Shown in pieces: positions 36,585-50,779 of a DNA stretch of 64,000 nucleotides (position 1 is its first letter; every line of letters starts with the position of its first letter). The stretch comes from Ectocarpus siliculosus (taxonomy: Eukaryota; Sar; Phaeophyceae; Ectocarpales; Ectocarpaceae), in contig FN649733.1 of assembly GCA_000310025.1 (NCBI GenBank), positions 4,418,417 through 4,482,416 of the forward strand, read 5' to 3'. The notes below the pieces were generated by a model. It saw only the letters and a list, made by a program, of their open reading frames with translations. It was not told the DNA's origin and ran no database searches. The translations under genes were made by a program, and so were the position numbers.

Positions 36585-39500
36585 CTAAACTCGCCCCATG
36601 CCCCACTCGCGCTCCATTTCCCCACTCGGGTTCATCTCCACGGCACCAACCCTCCACTCCCTCGTCTCCCCATCGGGTCCGATCTCGACCACGGTTTCGG
36701 CGACCGACGCCTCTCTGTGCAACACGTTCGAAGGGTCGCCTTCCGCGATGCTGGCGGATCTGGCCGAGGCTGATGTTGGGGACCGTTGTGCTGGGGGCGG
36801 GAGTGGTTCTTCTGTGATGTCTCGAGACCTGCAGAAATGCATCACCGTAAAGTAGAAAGTGAAGGGAATGAGAGGCAGCGGTGGTAGATGTTGGCTAGAG
36901 TATTGACGCATGGTAAGAACTGCACAGAAGAACGAGAGCAACACGCCTCATGGGTGACAACATTGGTGTGTTGCTGAATATGCGGAACTACTGACGGTGT
37001 TATCTCTGAACTATAGCGATGGTGGTGGAAGGGGCAGTGATGGTCATACAACGAGACACGTTCAGGGACACAACAGTACCCTTAGTGGGTTTAGCGCTGC
37101 TCAGACAGTTTAATGGGTCAAGCAGAGTCTCAGGTTTGTGGCCATCAAGAACGCAGCTTTCACGGCTCCATCCGTCAAGAATGAAAACGCACACGGCGAC
37201 ACCCGACACCGACCACCCCAACAACAGCAGAGCAGCAGCAGCAACACAACAACGGTAGCCGCCCTCATGTGACTCATGTGACTCATGTGATTCCCTCACC
37301 TCTTTCTGGCCTCCACGACGGCATCATGCAGACCGAGAAACAGGTTCGCCGGAGGTATGACGTCATAGAAGCCGGACAGCTCCAACAGGTCGCGCTGGGG
37401 CCCCTTCCAGTTGGCGCAAAGGATGGACACGCCCCTCTCGTCGTACGACTTGGCCACGAGGATCAGCATGTCGATTGCGCTAGCGTCCAGCTGGTTGATG
37501 GAGGACGCGTCTAGCACGATGGTGTGGATGCGAACTCCCTGGTAGGGGTCGTTTTCCTTCACCACCACCATCACCATCACCATCACGAGAGACCGAGGTG
37601 GGATTAGGGCCGGCGTTACCACAGAATGGCCAACACAGCAGTGAACTCAACACATGGCAATACCAAAAAATATCGGGGCTGGAAAACAAACGCCTGCATA
37701 TGCCATAGCTGGATTTTGGTTTCTTGTTTTATGACACGCACGATGCCGTCCCGGCCACAGTTCGTGTGTATGTCACGCAAGATGCCATCCAGGCCGAGGT
37801 GTTCGTTCCGATCGCTCCTGACAATAATTTCACCCCACGTATGCGTAAGTCATTACTCCTGAGCTATCGCAATCCTTGAGCTGATTCTGCACCTCACCTC
37901 AAGCCAACTCTCTCTGTCTCTCTGTCTCTCTCTGTCTCCCTCTGTCTCTCTCTCTCTCTCGGTCTCTCTCTTACCAGGGCCTTGAGTCGGTTCTCAAAGT
38001 AGTCTTTGTTCGCGAAGTGCAGGCTAGAATCGAACCGGAAGATGCGGATTCCCGGTATCTCCTTCGCCATCGGGAAACGCTTGATGTTGCGGTATTCGCG
38101 GGTCTCGGGCAGCCTGCCTAGCGTGGAGTTCGCCGGCCTCGACGTTTGCTTCAGCAAGTACAGCAGGCTGCTTGGGCGGAGCAGGTAGACAGACAGATGA
38201 GCGTGCGAGGGGCATCCAAGGAACGGGCAAATCAATCAGCGGTTGATCAAGCAGGATTGCGTCCGAATAAGCGATGACAGAGTCAAGCTGCTAAGTACTT
38301 GTACAACGGGCTCGTTCGTTCTTTCGTTTGACGGCTCTCCTGTTACAGTACGGCGCCAGCGTGAGGAGGCTTGTCACAAAAGTGCTGCAACTGAAAACAA
38401 AGCGTCACATGAGAGGGGGGCCTGCAACGTGCCATCTATCGGTAGAGGTACCGTTCGTGACAAACAGGATTCCTCGGTGGCATGGGACCAACCAGCAACC
38501 AACAAATCCGATGCATACAAGGGCGAAAAGTATAACAGGACTCACTCACGCGGGTAAACCTGCATCTTCGTCGACGTCACCACAGGAGCGTGATCGGATC
38601 GGATCTGATCCACAAAATTGGCCCACTCACCTAACGACAACGCTGACCGCGATGCCCTCGATGGGCCCAACGATGGCAGTTACCCAGAAAGAGACATTCC
38701 ACAAGAAGAAGTCGGGTTTGCTCAGGTGGTACAGCCGCTTCGCGTCCCTGAAGTCCACCATTTTCACCACTCCAAACATCACCTGGGGCAAAGTTTTACG
38801 CGTACCAGGCATGAGTGTCGGAGGAGGGAAAAGGGTGGTCGGATGATCCGGGAAAACGAGGTAGAACATCACTGTGTCTGTATTACAGAATACTATTGTA
38901 CTGGTACACGGGATGATGAAAATATATCAAGTTGTTTTCACGCGGTACCACGAGAAAAGGGAGACACAAATACCTCGAACGGTGTTCTCCATACGTGTGT
39001 ACGTAAATGGACGTCACTCGAAATTTCGAACGGCGGTTGCACACCCGCGTGCGGTTGCTGCACGAAGACGTGGATAGCGGCTGGATGCATATCCATGCGG
39101 CCGGCTAAACCGCAAGCGGAACAACTCAAGAACAGCTAGAAATAGGTGGGCAAAAAAAAAAAGCACTGGAATAGGTCCTGCACTAATACTGATCCGCTAG
39201 AACAAACGTTCTGCTAAGAGAAAAATTCTTCCCAAAAAAAAATGGAATCGGGGTAGGAATCGCGGCTTCCGCGGCGGAGCCTACGCTAGGTCCTACATAC
39301 GTTGTAGTGTTACTTCGACGGCGGCGAAAAAAAAAAGAAACTGGTTCTCGATATCGATCTTGCAATAAATAGTAAAGTAGGTCCGTACCGCTGTTGTGGG
39401 CACTTGGCAACAGTCAGCGTCGACGACTACAAAAACAACCTCCGAGACAAGCAAACTCCGGAGAAAAAATGGTGTACCCAACATGTATCGCGCGGCCAAC

Positions 39501-42500
39501 TTGCACAAACTCCGTCAAACCTCGCACGACAAAACAAAGCAGCCGTCATCCACAAATCGGCGAATTCAGTACCAGTACTGTACAAAAAGGTACAGTAGCT
39601 CACCACTGACGCGAGGATGGCCTTGGGCAAGGTGTAGAGCAAGGGCGTGATGGCAACCAGCACCAGCATCACCACGACCACGGCGGGAATGAGGTGCATG
39701 CGCGTCTTGGCGTTGACGGACTGCACCACTGCCGTTCGACTCAGAGACCCCGACGCCGGGTAGGTCTTGAAGAGCGATCCAACCATGTTGGCGCTCGCCA
39801 TCGCCACGAGCTCCTGCAAGCAATAGTAGCATTTTCAACATGGTATGCAAGCAAGACGACCGTTTCCTTCATACAGCTTAGACGGTGGGTGTGTTGATTA
39901 ACACTCTACTGTACTTGTAGCAACACGGTGATCTATTGTTATGTCGTTGGCGTTGGCGCGGTGGATTGTATACATACCGAGATCATTCCTGAGCAAGTAC
40001 GAACGAAAACGACCAAAACAGCAAGTGTCTTTGAGGCATGAAGGCGACGAACGAACATGTACCCGGCGCGTGTATAGAGTGGTGCGGTTCGAGTTCATCA
40101 CGTCGACCGGTGGCTCAGAAAGACGACCACAACAACAAGCTTGAAACAAACCCGAGGAAAAATCTTGCAATCGCTACAGCCACGAGTTGTGTCTCGTAGC
40201 TGACACTACTATCTGATATTGGTGCAAGTGCATCCATGCCTTGATTGGTCATGCATTGATGTTCCGGTGCACCAAATGACGACCCTACCCTAGTTCGTGT
40301 GCAACGTTCTTCTTCAGAATGCCTAGCTTCGACCTTCGGCAGATACAGAATATTAATGTTACATGATCTTGGTGATTGGGATCCTGTTGATGATTCAATT
40401 TTCGACCCCCATCACCCGATGTCCGCTTCAACAGGGATGAGGCGCTGCTGCTGAAAAAAAAAAGAAGGAAATGAAACGTATGCCAACCATACGTTTTAAG
40501 CTTGACCTTGCTGGCGGTGTCCCATCTATCCCCACGAGGCTGCACAACCGGCACCGGCTTGCTGCTCTACAAGGTCGTGCTGCGGCGGGTCTGTTGCTGG
40601 TTGGTGCAGCATACCACGGTATTTAGTTGGTGGCGTTGTCATGATATTGTCACGATCGCTTTTTCCCGTAACGGTAGCAAGCTCGTGGATACATAGCTGA
40701 TGCACCACCGCTACCATCGCTGGTCCATGTTTGACTGTCGCAAGCTTGTTGCTAGCGGATAGCTGACGTGTCACCAAACCACCACACTGCAGCTAGTTAG
40801 GATCACGATTATCCCACGACAACTTCAAACGGGAACGAGAAAGCTTTACTCGACACGAACAAGAAGGCGACCACCGACACTCCCGACATCGACACCGATA
40901 CTCCTTGCCTGTGCACCGTTGATCTTGTAGGCGTTGTCGTTGATCCTCTGGAAAGTCTTTCCGATGGAGATAGTGATGATGTAGCAAATCACCGCCACCA
41001 GCAAGCTCTGGATGGCGAGGTTACCGGCGTAGCTAGAGAACCCGCCGATGCCGTCGACCTGATTCAGTCAGGAGCAGTGGAGACGTGTATCCATCCAAGC
41101 AACGAGAGTGCCGGGGGTTGAACAACGCGGGCAAAACGAAACGCGTACAAAGAGAGCCATGCATCGAAAAAGTTAAGTGTAGATCATGAAATGCTGTGGT
41201 GCTGCTGCCGTGCCACCACTACGGTACAGTCACCAGAAATAGTAACATGACCCGCGTTCGGCAAGATCCGCACGAGCACTACTAAGTCGTGTATTTCGGC
41301 GGGGACAACTCTATCAATAGAAAATACAGTACTGCACATCACCATCGGGCCCACGGTGCGATATTCTGAGGGTACGGGAATGGGGGAGAGTCTTTGAAAG
41401 GTTGGCGGAACAAGAAACAAATAAACAACGACAACGAGCTCATGACCACAGCAGCATGTTTGTCGAAAACATGGCATACTACAAGTACTGTTAAATAGAC
41501 ATACTATGGTACAAAAATATGTCATGGACGTGCTTGGGTGTGAACTTGTCTTGGCCGTTGGCTGTCTCTTTGATAAAAACTTGCCAACCTACTCCCGCAC
41601 CTCCGAGGCGTGGAGATCCGACTACCTCCCATTGCCTTGTCCTGCAAGGACAACGGTTCTACAGTAGCGGTGCAATGTTACAAGCCAGGGGGTTTGCTGT
41701 AGTTTCGCCGCATCATCAGGGTACTGCTGTATAACCCTACAGTACCACCCTAACATCCCATTGTACTGTTACAATACACGCCACAACTCTAGGGATGTCC
41801 AAGACTCACGTGCCTGCCACGTGCAACGAATTGGGCACCAAAGCATACCGACACAAACGCGCTCGGAATATCCGTAACCAACACCTCCAACCTTGTGCAA
41901 CGTCAACGACCAAGTAGTCTACATTTGCCTTCGACAACATACAGTAAATAAATCTAATTATCCTATCCTCGATCATCGACCATCAACTCACGGTCGGGAA
42001 GGAGGGCAACGAGGGGGGGGGAAGCCCAACAGGGATATCGCCGAGGACCTTGACGTTGTACGGGTCGTTTTCCAACCCCAGGAGGAAGGTCACTAGGGTC
42101 GCTAGGATCACCACCACCACCTTAAGCGCAACACGAGGGAGGGAGGGGGGGAGAGCGGGGGGCGGGGGCAAGAGAGAGAAGGGTTCGAAGCGACAAAATC
42201 GAAAAAGGAGATGGACAAAAACAACAAATATCGACAGCAGCGAGAGGGCCACACAAGCAAGACACCTGTGAACAGACGAGCTGGAGATGCAATCTGAGGA
42301 GATCCTGGAAATATAATTCGCAACAAATAAACAGTAAGAAAGGTCGTTGGCTTACAGCAGCAGCAGGCGCTATTAAGTGAGCGAAAAACAAATGTTCACT
42401 TTGACCGCAGCAAAAGCAAAAGCAGCAACCACGGCAACATCAACAGCTACTACTTACTCACCTGAGACGGTAGCGGCAAATGGGGCAGATACCGGTTGTT

Positions 42501-45500
42501 GAGCTTCTTGAAAATCATCAGCAGCAGAATCCCGCTGACCCCCACGCAAACGGAGGCGATGTTGAACTTCGGCACGTTCGTGACGGCTTCGTACCTGGCG
42601 CCGAAGGAGAAAGAAAGAAACAAGTAGCGGGGTACGGTTCACGTTGGAGTTCAACCGTGAAGGACAGCCATTTCTTATGTTGCGGTCAAGGGAAGACCAG
42701 TTTACATAGTTCGGATTCATAGTTGCGGCTGAACCTGTATGAGCAGTCGTACGTCTGGAGCCTACAGCAATGCGTTTGTCCTGGTACAAGAATGCATCTC
42801 CGCATATCTCTGGCATAGCGAGTGGCGGTCCATATGCATAAGTCGCTATTTTTTTTTCTTATGGACTGGGTTGGAGAGCTCTTGTACCCGACATAACTGG
42901 TGTCGTAGCTGATGCCACGTAACCAACAATAATACGAAAAAATAATGTGGACGTCCGCCCTGCTCACCAGATGACCGGGAGTATGGCCTTGGGTAACTCG
43001 TACCCCACGAGGTGCTTGAGCTGCGAGGTCCCGATCAAAAACGCGGATGCGGTGGAGAACCCGGACAGCACCGGGTCCGACAGAAAGGTGGCGATTGCTC
43101 CGACTCCGAAGATCCGCATGATCATTTGCCAGAAGCCCACGCAAAGGGTGAAGGCCAGGGTGACTTGCACCTTGAGTTGTCATGGTGATGGTAATGGTAA
43201 TGGTAACGGTCCATGCGTGGCGAAGGAGACGATTTCGGAAAACTTGTTCGTGAGTAGAGGGAGACGTGTTGTAGTAGAGACTTGGGGGACCAATTTCATT
43301 AAATGGAAGGGTAAAGCAAGCGTGGGTGGGGTCGGGCAGACTGTCGTGACAGTGCGCGCGAACGCACAGAAGGTGTGCAATCGCTTTGTATCTTCAAAAG
43401 GTCAGACGCTTTTCAACCAAGAGGGTGCTGCGAACACCGACCGATACGCACGAGGAAGTAGCAACCATGGTCAATCGAAGACGAATATTGTACGGGACAC
43501 CGCAAATAAAACTAAACTGACTCTTCGTTCAACGTCAGTTAACTAACTTCAGGCCGCGCTCGCGCGTACCCCATGTGGCTTCCACACAGAGCAACAGCAT
43601 GGTGAGGGAAGAGCAGAGGTTCAGCAAGAGGCAACCGAAGGGTCAATCGCCGCGTCCGAATACCCACGTGGAATGGTTGGACTGATAAAAACGTAGACAC
43701 AAAACACAACATAGATCCTAGAAAATATATGGGCTCGAAAGTGTAACACACAGCTTTTCAGTGGAAATTCAAAGCCAGCACATGTCACTCCAACACACCT
43801 TGGTGTCGATGTCCTCCTGAGTGGTGTCGGCATTCACCTCGTCGTCGATCCAGCCAATCACCTGCGACACCCCGGCAGCCACCAGGAGGGACTCGATCGC
43901 CGAAACCTGAAAGGAAAAAAAAAACGGTTGGAGGGGGGGGGGGGGGGGGGGGGCGTACCCTTATGTTTTGCATGCTTTGCATGCCTTAGCGGTTAGACCA
44001 TTGACCACGCGTCCTCGAGAGGACGACGGAGCATTGTTCCCGCGGGACCGATCACCGATGGCCAATCGTTCCTTCCTACTTTGCCAAAGGTGGCTAAAAA
44101 ATGCAGTCGCTATCCTATCGATATCACTTCCCGCCTTTTCAACCTAATTCCTATTCCCCAGTACGGCTACCGTCTTGGGGGCGGGGGCGGGGGTTTGGGA
44201 TTGGAGGAGAGGAGAATACCGTTTCGTGCAGAACATCATGGGCCAATAGGGAAGCTAGGGAAACCACGAGAGTGTACTCAAAAGAGTCCTCGGATATAAA
44301 ACAAACAATGAACAACGGAAGGGCGGGTGGGGGGTGGCCGCCTCTCGAGCAGCTGCGACACAAAGCGTATAGCTAGCGCCTTGCGTGACACAGAATTAGC
44401 CAACCTTTCGAGCCAAGACCAGCAGCAGATAAGACGAAACAAGATGAAAATGGCAGTGACCACGGACGTGTCCTAAAGCAGGGGAGTAGGCGCTTAAAGT
44501 CGTCCCCAAGTCAGACGTGGTTGCAACCGCCAGCAGCAGGTGCTCAACAGGGGACCCAAGGCGATAGGTACATTGGCTTGTAAATAAAACTACACGACAA
44601 CAAACACTCAACACCAGCAGCTACTGTAGTTACTCACCCCGAGCGAGAGCTGGTTGCAAGTGCCGAACAGCAGGTACATGAGGGGGGGTACAAGGGACGT
44701 GTACAACCCGTACACCGCGGGCAGGTTTGCTAGCAGAGCGTAGCTCATCCCCATAGGGATGCACACGATGCCCTGCGAATTCGAACATGACGCGAGGGTG
44801 CGATGCGGTCGCAAATAAAGGCAAGCGGGCAGCCGTTAGAGTTGCTGTCGTCTTCACATGAAAAAAAAGATAAGATCTCTGCTGAGCTGCTTCTGACATC
44901 CGTACTGGTCCAACTGACGCGGGTGCCTTCCGTAGTTGGGAGAATATTTTCCAGCTGTTTTCCCGTTCTTATCGGTAAAAAAATAAAAACGTTACCTTGA
45001 CGCAGCGTTCATCAACGCTCCGGTCAGGTCCGGTCAGGAAGAGAATCGATTACCACCCCGAATCCTTCTTTCTGTGATCAAAAATCACCCCGCACTGATT
45101 GGCATAGTTTGTACATGAGCACACATGCTCTCGTTCAGTCACGCGACAAGATGGAATGCGAAGCAGGTGATCGGTACATATCCCACCGCATGTCCGCTCC
45201 GTCATGACCACAGCACACACTCACAACACACGGTTTGGTCGAATGTCATGCTACAGCAGTCCACATGTCCACATCCCCAAACACGGTGTTGTGCGGATAT
45301 TGCAGCAGTCCACATGTCAACATCCCTCCTTCGTGGAAACCTCATCTAGCTAGTATACGTGTGCCTTCCGCCTACTGTACGCAACAACCACCAAACCCTG
45401 GTCGTGGGGGTGCAAGTTGGATGCTATGATGATATTCTACCTTGACAAAAAATGGGTACGTGCAACACACCACATACCATATATAGAACACGCGCATGTC

Positions 45501-47606
45501 TACTTTGTACACAAAACATGACACTTCCGAAGGAGACATCCACTAGAAAGGTGACCTCCAGAGTGGGTTCAGGAGAGCACAGCAGCAGTGCCATCAAAGG
45601 GGTGATATGACTGCCGGCTGTGATGCTGTCGAAGAACGAACAGCCCACACGTGTTTCGACTCGAAGAGCCCAGCGAATCAAACAACCACACCGACCCGAT
45701 AAAACAATTCTAAAAATCTGTGTCACGGGATACAGGTGTCTCATATATACATGCATGTACTACTGTACTGTACTGCAGAGTAGTATAGTGTAGTGTCGTG
45801 TAGGTCACGTACCTCCGTGAGACCCGCGGCAAGGTCATTCGCGAAGTATTCTCTCTGGTAGGTGCGGACCGTGATCAAGAACGGGAGTGACTCCAACGAC
45901 TTCCGCCAGTCGAACGAGGGTATGCAGCCTTTCGCCTCTCTGTGCCTCCGAAGTTTCTGGGCGGTCGCCCGAGAGAACTTCGCGTAGTGGCTCTTGATGT
46001 CGCTCGTGATCGACTTCATCAGTCCGTCCCGCCTTCAAACAAGAAGTGGATCGATCGTGTCGTATCGTGTCGTGTTGGCCCAAAGGGGCAACAACACGCA
46101 CCAGCACCGTCGGCAGAACATCAGAACAGAAGGGATAGTTGGTCGGTGAGCAAGAAAAGATGGGGGCTTAGACCACAGCAGGCCGTTGTTTGAAAACAAG
46201 AACGGCAGCGGGAACAAGCCGTGACAAAGCCGGAACCAGCTCACGATATCGAGCAAGGAAGTATTTCATCACTTGGATATTTGGAAAAGGGATACGACGA
46301 GACAAGCAGGCAAATACGATCACAACAGAACTTATAGCGACGTCGCTTGCTCTCGTCCCCATGTCCTCGTCTACCCACGGACTGCCTACGCAAAGAAAGT
46401 AAGTCTATGTCGGGTTTCCGGTGGGAAACGATGAGATGAAAAACACCGCACCGACACCAACCCCGAGTCGACTTCGGAACATAATCATACCATTCTTGTA
46501 CCAGTACAGCAGTACATATCTTTATCTTCGCGACTCACTCACTCTTCTAGGGAGTACTCGTAAATTTCCTCCGCGTGCCCCCTCTCCGGATGCAAGATCC
46601 TGAGCTGTTCGTACGTCTTGAGGCCGGACCTTCCCCTGCGATGGCCTCGCCAGTCTCCACGATCACCTTCCAGTGACTCGAGCGTATCCATACGACTCCG
46701 ACGGTGAGCCCCCTCGCGGAGGTTGGTCGATACCTCCACATCATCATGCTCATCCTCATCCTCATCCTGTGGGGGCGGGGGGGGGGGCGAGTTAAAGCCG
46801 AAACAACCATTGCAATTCCCTCGTCTGCATTAAGACCGGCGCCTTAACGTTCCTGCATAACAGGATGGTTCGCGTTATACTCAAGACAATATTGTGATGC
46901 GCGAGTGTCACATGCCGATCGCCATCGAGGATTCTCCCAATATCTGGTTGGGGTTAGGCTTTTACAAGATGGGTTTTAAGATGGATTTAGTTATCCCCCC
47001 GGGATAGTAGGTGGACAATCGGCACTTGGTGGTACTGAGCACACACATGAGGGTAACACCGACGTCGTACAAGTAACGCACATCGACCACGCCCGCAAAA
47101 CAGCGATAGCAGTGAGAGATGACAGCCACCTTGACAACAATGAGAATGACAGGAAGGGCGATAGTACGAGGCACCAGCACAATAACACAAAGCCACCACT
47201 ACACGACGACCGCAGGACACAATAACTTCCACGAGGCAAACCCAAGCGGTGGAATACTGCATACCAGCGTCACATGTGTGTATCGTATCTTCAGGATCAG
47301 GCCGATGAAAGCGAAATTTACTCGTTACAGGAAGGCGGATGGTGAACACGATGGACACGTCAAACAACAAGAGGCAACATCCCAAAATGTCCACCCTCCT
47401 AACAGTAACAGTATTCAAACCAGACGGTAATTGCTACCATTCATACCACAAGAGAAGATGAACATGGCAGCATGAGATGAGACATGAGGACCCACCTGGG
47501 GGGAGGGGTTTGAGTCCGAAGAGCTGGAGTTGCTTGGTGCTTCCGTGGTAGGGTCCTCCTCAGCATCCAGCCACATGTCCCCCACGAACCTGACGTAACA
47601 GCGCAT
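36585..47606 (-). CDS. SulP/SLC26 sulfate-type anion transporter with STAS domain
   Basis: Plasma-membrane anion transporter, probably for sulfate. Exons: 47606-47496, 46766-46543, 46032-45813, 44772-44638, 43906-43799, 43170-42968, 42594-42462, 42120-41992, 41058-40909, 39813-39604, 38782-38631, 38170-37975, 37556-37300, 36828-36585. All phases match; the total is 823 residues. The N-terminal cytosolic part is acidic (DEDEDEHDD). The transport core begins NDLAAGLTEGIVCIPMGMSY and has about ten or more hydrophobic segments. The SulP signature block reads ASANMVGSLFKTYPASGSLS followed by RTAVVQS. The STAS domain shows TIVLDASSINQLDASAIDML, and a Ser/Pro/Glu-rich tail of about 80 residues follows it. 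One intron (40,908 down to 39,814) has a GC donor. The start could be the ATG at 47,606 or a further upstream exon. Transport substrate is inferred from the family only. Confidence 0.95.
37905..37972. repeat. CT microsatellite abutting a splice donor
   Basis: A run of TCTCTG/TCTCTC units on the plus strand (GAGAGA on the minus strand). It begins within a few bases of the GTAAGAG donor of the SulP exon 38170-37975, so the 5' end of that intron is almost pure purine. Confidence 0.8.
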
Positions 47607-48557
47607 AGAACCAAGCCGAAAAGAAATGAGGTTGCACTCTTCTTGGCACTGCTGTTGTCACTGATAGAGCATCCCGAGCGTGGAAGCAGATCACCCCTCG
47701 TGTTCGCATGACGGAGTGCTGAGGGAGATGTGGGTGTCCTACCTGTAGGTTTTGTAGCGTTGTACTATGCTGTACGGCTACCCCCTGAGGGTGATGAGCA
47801 GTAGGTCATATTGTAGCGGCTGGACACGTGAACAATGGCACCCGTCGAATGAGAGACAAGGTTCCATAGTTTTCCTCGTGCCTCCTACTATCTACTCAGA
47901 ATAGTTTTACAGCAGTCGAAGAGTTCGAGGACGCTTGCACGAACTTTTTCCTACGGCAACGAGCAAGATGCTGCTGCAGGCCCCTGTGAGTTACCACCTA
48001 CAACAGGAGCATCACCGGCGCTCGACAGAGGTACTGCTGTACATACCTGTAGTGCACAACCAAAGGACATACTTTCTTGCAAGGCTTTCAAATGAAACAA
48101 TTGCCTGTATTCCCCAAAAAAATGCCTGGGGGGTTTCAAATCTCACTACTGCTGTATTTTCGTATTTGCCGACGGGGTAGCTGCGGCCGAGCGACGGGTG
48201 GGCTTCCCCACTACCAAAAGCGCAACAAAAAACCGTAACAAGCAGCCGTGAGTATCCTTAAGTGAATGCATACACTCCCCAGGAACGCTTTGAAGAACGC
48301 CTCAAAAGAACGATGCTAAGAGAGAAGATAGAGGGACGGGACGGGACGGCGTCATCATCTCGACGATAAAACCAGCTCACAACAGCTACTGCTGTACAAG
48401 GGTAGACCACAGGGTAGATCGTCTGTCCGTAGGTTGAGCGCGTACGTACTGCTGTTCCTTCATGTGAAGAATAAGCTTGTTTGGAGGAAAGATAGCCGGT
48501 GCCTGACTCTGAAGTTCGTTCACTAACGCTGAAAATAATAACTACACGCGCTGAGAG
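47607..48557. other. Upstream flank of the SulP gene
   Basis: Non-coding as far as I can see, and it would hold the SulP promoter if translation starts at 47,606. It is unusually dense in the ACTGCTGTA word (47,908; 48,033; 48,148; 48,388), with a near match at 48,448. An extra 5' exon of the SulP gene here cannot be excluded. Confidence 0.45.
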
Positions 48558-49130
48558 AGAGAGATACAGATAGAGGGACAGGGGGGGGGGGGGGGGGGGG
48601 AAAGGAAAGCCCCAAAAAAACCCCCCCCCCCCCCAAAACAAAAACAAGGCCCAACCAAAAGGGCCCCCACCAAAAAAAAAAAAAAAAAAAAAAGCCCGGA
48701 AAAAAAACCCCCCCCTTGCCCCGGCCGTTCGGAAATTTTTATTTTTTCTTTTTCCCACAAAATCAAACCCCCACCTTTAATATTAACCCATTTCTTGCTT
48801 TTTTTTTAATTTTTTTTTTTAAAAAAGTCCCCCCAAAAATTATCCCGGCCCCCCCCTCCCCCCCCAAAAAGGGAAAAAACCCCCCCATCTTTTTTTCCAA
48901 AATTTTTCCAAACCCAAACCCCCCCCCCTGGGAAAATTACCCCGGTTTCTTCATTTTNNNNNNNNNNNNNNNNNNNNNNNNNNNNNNNNNNNNNNNNNNN
49001 NNNNNNNNNNNNNNNNNNNNNNNNNNNNNNNNNNNNNNNNNNNNNNNNNNNNNNNNNGGTAAAAATAATAACTCCCCGCGTTGGAAAGAAGAAATCCAAT
49101 TGGGGGCACGGGGGGGGGGGGGGGGGGGCG
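48558..49130. other. Assembly gap with degraded, duplicated contig ends
   Basis: Bases 48,958-49,057 are N. To the left, after the poly-G tract ending near 48,600, the sequence becomes homopolymer-rich. It parallels 49,127-49,485 block by block; for example, a tttttattttttctttttccca stretch stands opposite atttatacttttcacttctcaca. To the right, 49,058-49,107 is a degraded version of 48,530-48,585 (aataataactccccgcg against aataataactacacgcg). Both contigs therefore read well up to the poly-G tract and badly beyond it. This segment is sequencing error, not biology, and open frames across it are spurious. Confidence 0.9.
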
Positions 49131-50778
49131 AAGGTAATGCCCTACAGTATCCCTGCTCACCCCGTACACAACAACAGTGCACATCAGACGTGGTCGCTAC
49201 AGGAAAGGAAGAAGACAGGAGAGGCCTGTGACAGATGCACCGCCTTGTGCCTGTCGTTCTGGATATTTATACTTTTCACTTCTCACACAACATCAGACCC
49301 CAACCTTAACTATTACACCAGTGCGTGCATTGCTCTGACTGCTATGCTGTAGAGAGGTCCGCCGATCAATCATCCAGGCACGCACCTCCAGCCCGAAGGA
49401 GGGAGAGAGCACGCCAAGCCATGCTACCAAAATGTTACCAAACCTGAACCCCACACCATGGGAAACGTACGCGGGTGTCATCATGTTTCATGTGCTCGTC
49501 GATTCTCTAAACCATTTGGTATGTTGTTGAGCGAGAGCATCAGGCAGGGTCACGGGGTTCACATGGGAGGAAGTTCAAGCACAGCAAGAGTTGGCTTGTT
49601 GTTCTCCTCTACTGCTGTACTCTGCACCAGTACCACTCTCGTGCGGTGCTTGACGCCGCTGTTGTGGGGGAAGGTATCCATATCCAGGGTTCACATGAGG
49701 CATTATAACTATTTCCTCGGCCGGCCACCAAGTCGAATCTTTTTCAACACATCTGTATGTAGTTTCCTACGTTTGCTAGGCAAAAAAAAACATGAAGTGA
49801 GAAACTCACATGGCTGCGAGCTCACGAAACCTCCCCTGTGAGCGAGGTATGCATACAAGAGGGCTAGTATTGCATCATCTTCCGAGACATGAATCGAAGG
49901 CGTCCACGGAGAAGTGCTATGTTCACAACGCCCAAAGAGAGGCGGGATGGAGCAAAAGGGGTGTGACGTGACATGACATGGCAGCTGGCGGAGGTAAGAA
50001 CGGAATAGCAGCACTAGCAGTACCGCCGTGCAACAGCAATATGCAAACAATACAAGGTACGTGATATTCTCGGCAAGCAGCGAAGGGCTTTCTTTCCAAC
50101 TACCAAAAAATAACGGCGTGAGATGACGACGGACAAGTCAGAAAGTAATCGGCAGCGGAAGGTGGGTGCCTCTTTGCTCTTGCTATTGATTGTTTGTTGC
50201 GAGCTTGCTCATCACCATCCTATCCGCGCACCAACACGCGAAACACAACAGTGCCAGAAGTACGCCGAATATTCCGAGTGGCAGGACTTCACCTCCGCGC
50301 ACCCCTAGCGAACGCAAACCCAAAATAACTCCGTCCGAGTACCGGCCAGGAGACCCTCAAGAGCATCCCTTCCAATACTTGAGTACAAGTAGTTCAACAA
50401 ATATGCAATGCCGAGATCCGCAGATTTCATCGAACAGCAGCACTGCCCTGATAGTACGCAGCAAGGAGCGGAAAACGCTGGATCCCACCAACCAACCCGA
50501 GAGGGGCGGGGGCGGGGGAAACGAAAACAATCAGTGAAAACAATACACCGGGATACGCATACGCAGGCACAGACGCACCGGAGCAAACACGAAATGTGTA
50601 TGCACACTATTATAGACAGGCGTAGCAACACCACCGATTGCGTGTAAAGTGTTGTAACCAGCACCTTTTGCCGCCATCTTGGACCATCTTGGACCAATAG
50701 CTGTAATAAGTACTTTGCGTAGATGATTATGCTGCTGGGGTAACCTTTGCGATTCGTACTTGCACATAATTCCGGTCG
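49131..50778. other. Intergenic region, no gene recognised
   Basis: Lies between the SulP and ferric-reductase genes, which are divergent. Open frames are short and unconvincing on both strands. One ACTGCTGTA word is at 49,611. Nothing else structured is seen before the tRNA-like element at 50,780. Confidence 0.4.
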
Positions 50779-50779
50779 C

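Noticed and set aside
48716-49231. Open frames spanning the N gap
   Set aside because: They run through the gap and through degraded homopolymer sequence on both sides; artefact.
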